A stretch of DNA of 64,000 nt. Origin: Coccinella septempunctata (taxonomy: Eukaryota > Arthropoda > Insecta > Coleoptera > Coccinellidae). Below the pieces are notes generated by a model. That model worked only from the letters and a program-made list of their open reading frames with translations. It had not been told where the DNA came from and did not search any database. Of this stretch, positions 1 through 11,800 are shown one piece after another. Position 1 is the stretch's first letter; the number at the start of each line of letters is the position of its first letter. The DNA lies in the NCBI RefSeq assembly GCF_907165205.1, contig NC_058192.1, forward strand, positions 19,344,001-19,408,000. The letters run 5' to 3'. The translations under genes and the position numbers were made by a program.

Positions 1-2809
1 TCAAATCTGTTCCATAGGTTCTATTTTATCCCTTAGTGAAAAAATGTGTTCAAAATTATTTCCCCACCCCATTTATATAAAGACAGAGTTCCGGAGATAA
101 GTATATTCGATTCTATAAATTTGACCTCCCTTGAGAAGGACAAATGCTTAGGGGAAAGTCGGGTAGTACCGGACGAGAAAATAGTAAAACATAAATTTAT
201 TCTCGAAGTTTTCCAAAAAACTTAGTATGAAATGATTATTCCACATATACTTCACATGTCCTGGAAAGGTACAAACATACACTTCATAAAATAAACATAC
301 ATCGTTCAAAGAAAATAAAGTGAAGTAAATTTCTTCAAAACTAGCGGGGTAACATCGGACACGAAAAAAAATTGTAGATACTGCTGAAAAAAGCTAAATT
401 TCAACAATAATCTTACCTGTAATACGTATGACCCTTTTCTACATCAGAGCATCCTTCATAGACCCATCCATTGCACTCACAACCAGAGACAACCTTAGTT
501 GTCTCTGCCCACAACACTGGATCTAGTCTTCGTCGAAACATTCATGCCTAATGAGAAAATGAGTTTCCTGCTCTCGTGTTCTTTCGTTGGATGAAAATTT
601 TAGTTTTGGTTTTTTTTTTCAACTAGTTTTGAAACATTTTGATTCGAACTTTCGTGCAATTTTTTTTTACTTCCTCAGACTCATTTTCATTTTTCTCTTC
701 CGAGTCATTTATAAGGGAGTGCACTTTTTTCACTTATTTTTTTGAAACTATTTTGTGTTCTGCAGCATTCGAAACTGGCAAAGTGTCTTCGAGATTATCA
801 CAAACATTTTTTTGTGGATTTGTTCACCATAAATATTTTCTTTTTGACCATTGGTTTCTGATTTGGTGGATTGAGCATAAAGTATCTTGTTCGTTGATCT
901 TTGTTGGAGTATTTTGGTATTGAGGAGATTTTCTAAAACCTATATAATGACAATTATGCTTGTCCGGTCATACCCGACATGCTTGTGTCCGGTGACACCC
1001 GACATTCACCTTGAAATCAATTAGCCATTGTCTGGGGAGATATTTGAAATGCACGGTATTTGTACACGTTTTTATTCTCACTACTCATTATTGCTTGCAC
1101 TATGCCTAGGAGACCATCTGAACACCTACCAATCAAGAGAAGGGAGGCCTCAAAGTTTATTCTATCCATATGTGTCAATTACAAAAAATCACAATTTAAG
1201 GTTTATTTCCTAAATGGCTGAAAATATCAAGGTTAACTAAAGATATGTTTGGGCTTGTATAGAATCAGTTCGTTTGGCCATTCAGAGGAGGGGGTAACAT
1301 GATAAATCCAAGAAAACGATGAATGTTCGATGATACCCGCTCTCCGGTGCTATTCGACTTTCCCCTATACAATTACAATATACATATATGATTGCTTGAA
1401 AACCGATGTCCCTACTGAGGAACAAATACTGAGAAAGGGTTGTACAAACAACCTGTTGGAGATGTTTTTTCATAGAAAGAGCGACTTAAATCCAATTCCT
1501 GTTCATAATGTTCTCCGAATTTCTTTATGCTATCAATTTAAAATTATTTATGAATTTCCAATCTTCATTTGGTCGTGAGCCCTTTATAGTTGTTTAGCCT
1601 TTACTTCTACAGAAGTGTTTTTATAGTGTTAATGAATAATGATTCCTGTAATGATAATTTAGAAAATGTCTGAATTATTTTTGCAATTGTGATTTGCCAT
1701 ATATACCTACATACTTTGTTGTGTCTGAAATAATTACATTTTTTCATAATTATAACCTTGTTGATGTTGACACTTTCTCCTTTTTTTCTCTTTGTACAAT
1801 ATTTTTCTGTAGTAGCAAGTTTTTTTTATATTCCGTCACAGATTATTTTGTGCAGAACCTTTTTATATTTGATGTTTGTTTCACGTTTCCTGCTCCTCCA
1901 ATTTTGTATTTCTCCCATCGCTCTGGGATTTTGTTTGCATTTATTGTTTATGCATTTATTTCGCCTACCCATATTATATTCTCATTTGCTACTATGTTTA
2001 GAACGTTCACTATTATGTGGGTTCAGACTTTCAGGGACTTTTTTGATAAATCATTTAGGATCCTTTTGATAAAGTATAGATTTTAGTTTTTCCGGAAATA
2101 ATCAAAGATAGAATATTCAAGTTGTTAGCATGGCATGCTTCAGGTTAAAATGATCATCTGTTTCCAAATGAACGAGTTGAAGATATTTCTTCAGGGTGTA
2201 CCTAATACTTCTAATGTCACTGAGTATGTGCTATACTCAAGATAAGGTACCTATGTACTTCTTTATCTTCGCATTAATTGCTATTCTTTCAACAAAACCG
2301 GAATGTTTTCTGATTAATCAATATCCAGTAAATGAGGGATTTATTGACCTTGACAAATATAAGTGTTATTATATCACAGTAATCATAGATGAAATTTAGA
2401 AAAGCCATAAACTACCAACAATTCATCCTTTTGTTCAAGAAAGAATAGCAGAGATCGGATAAACCATAATTGAATCTTTTTAGTCGAAAAACATTATTCA
2501 ACCTTGTGGTGGATCCAGTCATGCATTATGCACTAGAAGTACCATTATTACCTGTAATTACACTTCTTGGAGAATATATTTTGCACGATATACATTTTAT
2601 ATTGAACTATCGCTTTGCGCGGAGTAGCGCATCGGAGGTTCAGTTTCCCGGAAAAAGAAGAAATGTACATGTGAAAACTGGTTTTTGGAATTAATTGACT
2701 TTTTGGTATCGTCGAATTCTTCACATTTCATTTGTGTCTTTCGTGAATAATTTCAAGATTTGAACGAAATCGTCAAAGTAACACTTGTGCATTGGTCTAT
2801 TGATTTGAA
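1..2809. other. Intergenic region upstream of the ABCC array
   Basis: No gene is supported here. The open frames are AT-rich, short and without recognisable domains. Positions 149-1005 look like a decayed DNA transposon (separate entry). The rest, about 1005-2809, is AT-rich sequence in which I see nothing except the likely promoter and 5' UTR of ABCC gene 1 just before 2810. Confidence 0.6.
149..1005. mobile_element. Decayed inverted-repeat transposon, possibly pogo-like
   Basis: A motif reading gtcgggtagtaccggac near 156 recurs in inverted orientation as gtccggtcatacccgac near 961, and a degenerate extra copy follows it. Between them, on the minus strand at about 540-400, a short stretch reads CECNGWVYEGC, followed by a gtaaga donor-like site. 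This resembles the Cys-rich (C..C..W.H..C) tail seen in some insect pogo/jerky-type transposases. An acidic, stop-broken minus-strand stretch at 920-640 would fit the linker before such a tail. The family assignment is tentative. Confidence 0.35.
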
Positions 2810-5800
2810 ATGGATGAGAGTTTTCCGCTTGAAACAACCAATCCTGAAATAAGTGCTTCATTATTTTCCAAACTCTGTTTCTTGTAAGTATCCAATATTC
2901 ACATAATTGGGTTAGTTGTGTTTATTTATTTACTTTGAAAGGAAAAAACAACTTTGGACAAATCTGAATAACCTATTCATTTCTCACGGAGATCACTGGT
3001 TTTAAATAGGAGATATATTTGTGTCCAAGAATTGCCTGTTTGCTTTCGCGATAACAACAAAAGATATGCGAAAAAATATTTTTTTCTGTTTAACATTTCA
3101 TCTCTGCTGACAGGTTTAATCAAATACCTACCACTCTTTATGAAATTACTTTTTTTCCCCAAGAAAGTGTTAGTACTTTTCACCCGAAGACTTCAATGCA
3201 ATGTTATCTTATCACATACAGGGTGTCTGTAAACAAATAAACAAATGCGAAGGACTTAGGAAAATGATTCCTCCATGAAAATAAGCAGGGGTAGTTCCTA
3301 TAAATAAGGAGATGTTACTCACACGATTTTTTTAGATCTCATAACTTTATTATTAGGGGTTGAAAATAAAAACCCCTTATGATTTTCCTTCAAAAATTGT
3401 TTTCGTAGGATAGATTTTCGAAAAATAAAATTCTCACCATTCAAATCTGGAGAAAAAAATCTCTTGGGAAATTTCGATACAGTCGATACTTTTCTCAGAA
3501 TAAATGGAAGCTTACAAGCAGTTCTGATCAGTTTTCATTCCATCTCATCGTTTGAGTGTTCCACAGACTGAAATATCCTAAGATATTGTCTGTCTATAGC
3601 AAAAATAAATTAAAAAGGGGTCGAAAAAAATTGTGTGAGTAATATCTACTTAGTGCTTCATATTATATGTACAGTTTTATGACTCAGTGTTTTTTAGAAC
3701 CCGTAAAAAAAATTAAAAACTGTCAACTCGTCATCGCCTTCCAAAGGCTATATCTTGGAAGGGAGATCGATTTCGAAAAAATTTTATAGAAACTACCCCT
3801 GCTTATTTTCATAGAGGAATCATCTCCTTATTACTCCTTCGCATTTGTTTACAGACACCCTGTATACACATAAGTAAAGGTAGATATTTTGATTTAGGAA
3901 TATTTCGTTATAAAAATGTCATATTTTCCTTAGGTATATCAAATTATACAATTATTGAATTTGCATTGTAATTCACACACCTATTTCTTGAAGTATGCGA
4001 ATTTTCTGGTGTTGGAATTATACTTTTTTCTGCCATGGACGCAAGTGCCGTTGATTTACTTGGTCGCAAATTTCCAAATCAGTTGTTATTTCAGCACTAC
4101 CCAAACCCAACGTCCTACACACCTTAGCAGCTATTTCTGTTTTGTGTGCTACCGATTCATTAACATACCCTTTAGCTATTACTGTTAATGTATCCCAACC
4201 GCTTACTTTCTTTAGTGCCATCAAGTCTCCCCTCAATTAAAAGTGTATTATCTTCAAAATAAACTACCTTTATATGAGTCTTACTCGATATAGGTGGCAA
4301 TAATTTTTGTGACGCTACTTTCGTCGATTCTACAAACTCGGAATCAAACATTTTTAACATTAACAGGTCGATTCACAAAGATGACCTATTCGACGTTTAT
4401 GGAAAACTTTTGACAATGAAAGTGTTATATTCACCAGAAATTCATAAAAGGGTTTATTCTTTCCTTCAAATCAATTTTTTCTAGGTGGACTTCAGAGTGT
4501 ATCATAAAATGCAATAAAAAAGAGATTAAACTGAAAGAAATATATCGATGTGCCGAATCTCATAGTTCTAGTATAAATGGAAATTATCTGGAAGAGAAAT
4601 GGAAGGAGGAAACCAAAATTTGCTGCAAAAGGAGTTCAAAACCGAGCTTACTCAAGATATTAATGAAAGTTTTCTACACTGAGTATTGCCCATTAGCTAT
4701 AACAGCTTTTTTCAATTACGTTGTCATCAAGTAAGTCGAATATTTCTCGGTGTTTCTATTAGCCTATTGGAATACATAGATGCTGAGCTGTTCGAAAGAA
4801 CGAATGAACAGTTTTTTTCTGAAAATCCTGAAAATTGGGTCTGAAAATTTATGAATAACATTTTGGTGCATATAATTGAGAGTGAGACTAAGCAACGGTT
4901 TGGAATCGCTATTACTCGAGAAGGGTGCACCTGGAAAAAAAAGATGTTTTTTGTGAAGAATTCCTAGCGTTCTTTTCTCGAATAGCCCTGACCATTTCAG
5001 AGATATAGACGAAAAACCAAAATTTGTGATCGATAGGTATACATGATGTTTAATTGGTAAATGAACATACAGTAACCTGAGCTAGAGCTACCCTAGGCGA
5101 GTCCAAAAAACCCATATATGACAGGTCTAATCAATTCCATAACCGAGATACAGGGTGCTTCATGTATTCACCTAAAACTTGAATTTCTCATAACATTTGA
5201 ACCAACCAGTATAGTCGGTTGATATTTGGAATATATGATTCACTTGCACAGGTCGATAGATTCACATTTAAATTTACAAAAAATTCCAGGTCCGTAATTG
5301 AAAAATATGGGACATCTTCTAAGCTGGGATTCAACACCCTGTATATCAAAATTTTTGGATTTCATGGAGATTTTTGAAAACAGCAGAAAATTTTCAATGA
5401 GATTCAGCAGATTTCGTTGTCCCGCACGTCAGTTTGCTCAAAGAGAACTCCAGGGAAAGCGAAGTGAGAAATGTTTTCTTTGCCTATTCTGGTTACAATC
5501 TGAGTACGTACCACAAGCTCACGACAAGCGCACGACTCGACAGTAATCGCGTTTTCCCCTTTTTTCCCTACCTTATCTAGTCGAGTAGGTGGAAATTTGT
5601 ACCACAGATCATCGTTTTCCACTGTATGAACATCTTGTTAACACAAAAACTGTCGGGTGTAAGTAGATTGCCGACAACACCTTATCGAATCCGTCATCGA
5701 TAAGTTGTCGAAAGCTTGTCGATCGATCGTGGTACCACTGCAGTTCTGTTTTTGAAGTAAGATTTAAGTGAGCAAGACACTCAGTTCGCACTCTGATCAC

Positions 5801-8800
5801 AACACCAAGACGGCTTTACTTAGATTTCCTCCAAAATCATCTTCCTGTATTACTCGAAGGTACGGACATTGCAGGAATGCATTTTCAGCATGATGAAGCT
5901 CCACCGCATTTCAGAGTAATGGTCAGACATTTTTTGGATCAGAACATTTCAAATATGTGGATAGGTAGAGGTAGACCGGCATGCCTGGCCCGCTAGATCA
6001 CCAGATTTCAATCCGGTTGATTATTTTATTTGGGGTTATTTAAAAAGTTCAGTGTACTCATCTGAAATAGGGAATGAGGAGATTCTCATGAAACGTATCG
6101 AAGACGCCTGCAATGAATTACGCAATAATCCAGACATGATAAAAAAAGTATAAGACATATCTTGAAGAGGGCAAGAATGTATATTGCGCAAAACGGTGGT
6201 ACTTTCGAGCACCTTATTTAATTTACGTAAAGTTTTTATTGTTTCTTTATTTATTTATTCATCCTTGTTGTCTTCGAATAAATTTTTCTTAATCAATCAT
6301 GTTTTTCCGGTAATAACTTGAAATGATTCCTCAGTATTCTGAGGAATCATCAATTTTATGAAATACGAATGTGCAATAAGTGGGACAAAAAAGCCAATTT
6401 GATCACAATGTACGATTTTTCCGAAGATTAGAGGAATTCCAATATTCAATTTGATCTTTCCCTGGAGTTTCCTTTGACCAAAATGACGTGCGGGACAATG
6501 AAATCTACTGAATCTCATTGAAAATTTTCTGCTTTTTTCAAATCTCTCAATCAAATTCCAAAATTTTAATTTACAGGGTGTTGAATTCCAGCTTGGAAGA
6601 AGTCCCATATTTTTCAAATACGGACCTGGAATTCTATAAAAATTTAAATGTTAATCTATCGACCTGTGTAAGTGAATCATATATTCCAAATATCAACCCA
6701 CTATATACCGGTTGGTTCAAAAGTTATGAGAAATTCAAATTTTAGGTGAATACATGAAGCACCCTGTATCTCGGTTATGAAATTGATTAGACCTATCTAA
6801 TATGGGTTTTTTGGACTCACCTAAGGTAGCCCTAGCTCAGGTTACCGTATGTTCATTTACCAATGAAACACCCTGTATAGTGTTCGTAATATCTTATGAA
6901 AAACTTATACCAAAATCCAGCTTGTTGAAAATTAATGTAAACTCAGCACTTTTTTTGGACTATTTTGACTGGACTATGATAGTAAATTGGCCACCAGAGC
7001 TTCCATGAAAAAGCTTAGAAGTAGTTTTCTTATTTCTTCGAATCCCTTGTTATAACGAAAGTTGTATTCTATTCGGTATACATTGAATTAATTCACAGAT
7101 TTTTCATTACAAACAAAATATTTTTCAGGGGATTGCAACCTCTTATGTTATCAAATTTAATTCGATTATTCATCAACAAAAATTATACGGCGATGGAAAT
7201 ATTATTTTATGGAGGAGGATTGTCGCTTTTGTTATTATGTTCATCATTTTTACTACATCATACAGTACGTGGTAGCAACCTATTAGCCATTAAAATCAGA
7301 ATAGCAGTTTCTTCCCTGATCTATAGAAAAGTGAGATTATATAGAAAAATCGAATAAGTGTGCCCCCTAACATTATTTCGAAAAAATGTTGCAGATATTG
7401 AGATTGAACCAAGAGTCATTATGGACCACATCTTCTGGACAGGTGATAAATTTACTGTCCAACGATGTAGGAAGGTTTGAAACAGCTATACAGGCTTTTC
7501 ACTTTCTCTGGATGACTCCGATCCAGTTGGCAGTGATCATATTTGTCATTTGGAATCTTTTCGGTTTAGGTGCTCTACTTGGTATCAGCTGTTTGTTAAT
7601 AATAATGATTCCACTTCAAGGTAAATTTTCACTATTTGTATTTCTTGCATTCTAGAGTTCAAATATGGTTTTCGATCAAATTTATCTTATATTATTTTTC
7701 CAGGTTTGCTAGGTTACCTCACTGGAGTCTACAGAGGAAAGGCAGCGGAAAAAACTGACCTCAGGGTGAAACTCATGAACGAAATATTCTCCGGAATGGA
7801 GTTCATCAAAATGTACACTTGGGAAATAGCTTTTGAAAAACTCGTACAGAATATTCGATTGGAAGAGCTGCGTTTCATTAGGAAGACTTCCTTTATAAGA
7901 GGAATACTTGCCTGTATGATGTTTGTTACAGAAAGGTTAGGTCTTTGTGTCACCGTCGTGTGCTACTCCTTGCTTGGATTTCCAGTTTCCACAGATGTGG
8001 TCTTCTCAGTCTCAATTTGTTTCCGTATTTTGCAATATTCTCTTGGGACAATGCTGCCAGCAGCTATTACAATTGGATCGGAGGTTTTAGTCTCTACCAG
8101 ACGACTCGAAGAATTTCTCCTGCTGAAAGAAATCGATTCTTCGAAAACCAAAGCAGAAAATATAGCAAAAGGTGAAGTACTCTTGAAAAGTGTCAGTGCG
8201 CTTTGGGAGGAGAAGAAAACAGCTCTGGATGATGTTTCTATCTCGATTTCTCCAGGTGAGGTTTGGATCTTAGTCATAACAAATGTTCAGTCTGTTTCAT
8301 CGGAGAGTTAGTGGATGCATGTGATAGGTATAGACTGGAATGTATAATAAGTTACATTTTCTCTAGTGGTTACTCAAAACAGTAAGGTATCTAATAAAAA
8401 TTTGACCTGATGGCATTGTTTGAAGGGCCCACAACAACTGTCGTGATATTTTTAGGACTGGTGATAAACTGCCTGACTTATTCTGGTCTCACAAAGAAAC
8501 CAAATACAGTTTTATTGAAGGAGCAAGCAGTTATACACAAGGCCCACTAGGGTCCATTGTTTTAGCACCAAACTTAGTAGTACTGCTGTACCTGAAGGGC
8601 ACAAATATCATAGTGACAGCCAATCTAATCATTGTACCTACTCTTACTTTCTAATTTTGTGAACCTTCTGTTTCCAAAGCCCTCTCCTGCGATTCTATAA
8701 GCATTTCAAAAGATACTGTATGAACTACTTCAAGTAGAAATTGGAGGCTGGAGAGCATACCCTTATCGGTTGTCGCCTTTGCGACGTTCGTAGGGTGTTT

Positions 8801-11800
8801 CACACGACCATGAAAGGATCGAGCTCGAGGTGGTGCATCATGAATATCCCCTCAATTCACCCACAAATAAAGAAAAAAATTGATTGCGGATTCTTCATCA
8901 ATGAGTCCATCTTATCGATTGAATTCATTTTCCACTCAAAATTACAAACATTTGGTCAAAATGATAATGTTCTGGTGTAGGATCACGCAGGAAAAAACTA
9001 TCTATTGATTTTTTTGTCTTTTGTTCTCATTATCTATGTTTATTTCATGATAAAACGGACAAGCTTTTGAAAGATATTATTGTAATTTATTAGTTTTAAT
9101 AGTTTTGTACCCTTACATGTATTACTACTTTGAGTACAAAAGGGATTAAGGAATACCGCTATATTAACTTCACTGATTCTATATTATGCTGCCTCAACAC
9201 TCCGAAAATGTCTCCCTTACATAGATTATACAATATTTTAACGGCGATGCATTCTCTAGGTTGCCTATGTGGCATTGTTGGCCCAGTAGGTTCTGGTAAA
9301 TCTTCTTTGCTCAAACTTCTACTCGGAGAACTACCGATTTCGAAAGGAAGTGTGAAAATAAAAGGAACAGTGTCATATACTTCACAAAAACCTTGGTTAT
9401 TTTCCGGTACCATTCGGAGGAATATAATTTTCGATCAAGAAATGGACGAGACCCGCTACAGAAGGGTGGTCGAAGCATGTAGTCTTACTGAAGACTTTGA
9501 ACAGCTTCAATATGGTGACCAGACTATTGTTGGAAGTAGAGGAGTAGCTCTAAGCGGTGGTCAAAGAGCTCGTATAAATTTGGCTAGGGCTGTGTACAGA
9601 GAAGCCGATATCTACCTTCTGGATGATATTTTATCCGCTCTTGATACAAAAGTAGGAAAATATATATTCGAGGAGTGCGTTTTGAAATTTTTGGAAGGAA
9701 AAACTAGAGTGCTGGTAACACATCAGTTGCATTATTTGATGAACGTGGAACACATTGTTATTTTGGAAAAGGTCTGTAAAAGAAACGTGAAATTTCTATA
9801 AAGGCTAATGAGGTATCATTCACAGGGATATGTTGAAGAACAAGGCACGTTTACTGATATATTTAAAACAAAATTGGAAACATACTTCAAAGAAGATGTT
9901 GTTCGAAAAAATTCATACGTCGAAGAAAATGTAAGCGTTTATTTTATTCGTTCAATTTAATTCAACTAGTATTTCTCTAGGAAGGGTTGGCTATGGAAAG
10001 AAAGAATTTGACAGAAGAAGAAAATGTTTCTAAAGTGGAAGATATAGTCAATCTGAAAGGTTCGATGATTTGGAAATACATAAGTTTTTCAGGTCATATG
10101 ACCAATGTTGCTATCTTCCTAGTCCTTCTATTATTATCTCAGCTGTCAATGAATTTGTCCGATTATTGGTTAACATTATGGTGAGTATCGTATTTTTCGA
10201 ACATATGGGAATTTTTTCGTTCGATTTCAACTTTGATTGATGATTAGTAACGAAGTTTGTGATAAATTCATCGTCAGGAAGGCTATGGAACTTTGAAGGT
10301 AGATGTTCTGCTTCGGAGGGTTATGCTTGGCTAGTTCCATCATAATTTCAACATTAAAGATAAATGACGAATGACGAATGACGAATGACGATTTGAGTTA
10401 TACAAGTTTTTTCATTGTTATGTACATACATCCAACAGATCGGAATTTTGATTTGCGACAAAAAAAAAAAACTGGAAAATAACTGGAACGTATTCTGGAA
10501 CTGACGAATTCAAGAAAAATTTTACTTTTCAGGTCCGAGGAAGAATATATTCGACTCTCTGCTTCCCATCAGTATCCAAAGCACTCTGTCAACGGAATAA
10601 GGAGCAATATTTCGAACATGGGGAACAGAAAAAGCCCTAGTTTTCTCTACTCCACCAAAGATTCAACATTCAGTCAATGGACTGACACGGTATTCGTAGA
10701 CGATGATTCCTTTATTTTACTGAAAACATCAGCCGTGAGAACTCTTTATATTATCATAATCCTACTGGCAATAATATTTATGTTGCTAAGATCAACTTTA
10801 TTCTTTCATTTATGTATCAAAGCATCTCAGAAGTTGCACGACAAAATGTTCTCGAGTTTATTGAACGCCCCTTTAATGTTACTTCAAAATACTTCACCTG
10901 GCAACATACTAAATAGGTTCTCCAAAGACATGGGAGCGGCGGACGAGCTATTTCCAAAGGCTCTTCTAAATGTTTTAGCGGTATGTACCTGTTTATGATT
11001 GTTTTAACTGAGAGATATATATTTTTTTATTAGTATACCAGTTATTCTTTCCTTCAATAAATTTTTTTTGCAGTCGATACCGATCCTACTCGGTTCTATG
11101 TTCCTCATTGTGATCTCTAATAGTTTGATGTTGATTTTGATAATCCCACTGGTTTTAATGATGCTGAAAATAAGGAAATGGTTCCTCATAACAGTGAAAA
11201 CTCTCAGAAGAATTGAAACAGCTAGTAAGTTAACGAAGAATTAAGCGATTCTAACTGTACAAACACAATGATAGGCACGAGCGTATCCACGGTGGAGGGA
11301 GGGTACTGGGGGTAATTATCAGGAAAAAGTTTTCCTCACTAAATCTTTGAAACCGGATGAAAATACTTCAAACAATTTACAAAAAAATAATGGAAGATTT
11401 TTGGTCTTGCGGAAAGTTAGCGTCCAAAACTTGCCACTACCCTTCCCAGACACAATATCTGGATGCGCTATACAGGGTGGCAATTTGATCTTTCAATTGA
11501 TGTAAATCTCACCCCCTATTGCCTATTAAGAATTAAGGGGTGATAGCGCCTACACCTAGGGTTGAGGAGATTTCAGCTTACAATTTTGCTCAAAATATGT
11601 CCCCCTTCGAATAAAAACTAACCTGTTCCGGCATTTTCTCTGAAAACATCTTTGTCGCGACATAATTGGCCTGGCAGGTTTTTAAATTGTCACCCTGTAT
11701 ACTGCCGGACAGTAGCGCGATCTCCGTTTAGACATAATATACAAACCTATCTTCTATAATAATACTCAAAAGGCTTGATGGGCGGTTTCTCAATGGAGAA

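Noticed and set aside
1694..2086. 130-codon open frame on the plus strand, Phe-rich and seemingly membrane-like
   Set aside because: Composition follows from T-rich DNA, two frames overlap, and there is no homolog pattern or exon context.
5298..5546. 82-codon frame beginning MKNMGHLLSW
   Set aside because: It lies in the terminal inverted repeat of the 5042-6875 element and recurs inverted at 6617-6297; no evidence of an independent gene.
7963..8277. 104-codon minus-strand frame
   Set aside because: Antisense of TMD1/NBD1-linker exon 5 of ABCC gene 1.
8256..9259. Possible reverse-transcriptase motif (IFLGLVINC) and an 79-codon frame in gene 1 intron 5
   Set aside because: The match is too short and surrounded by stops; no second motif supports a retroelement.
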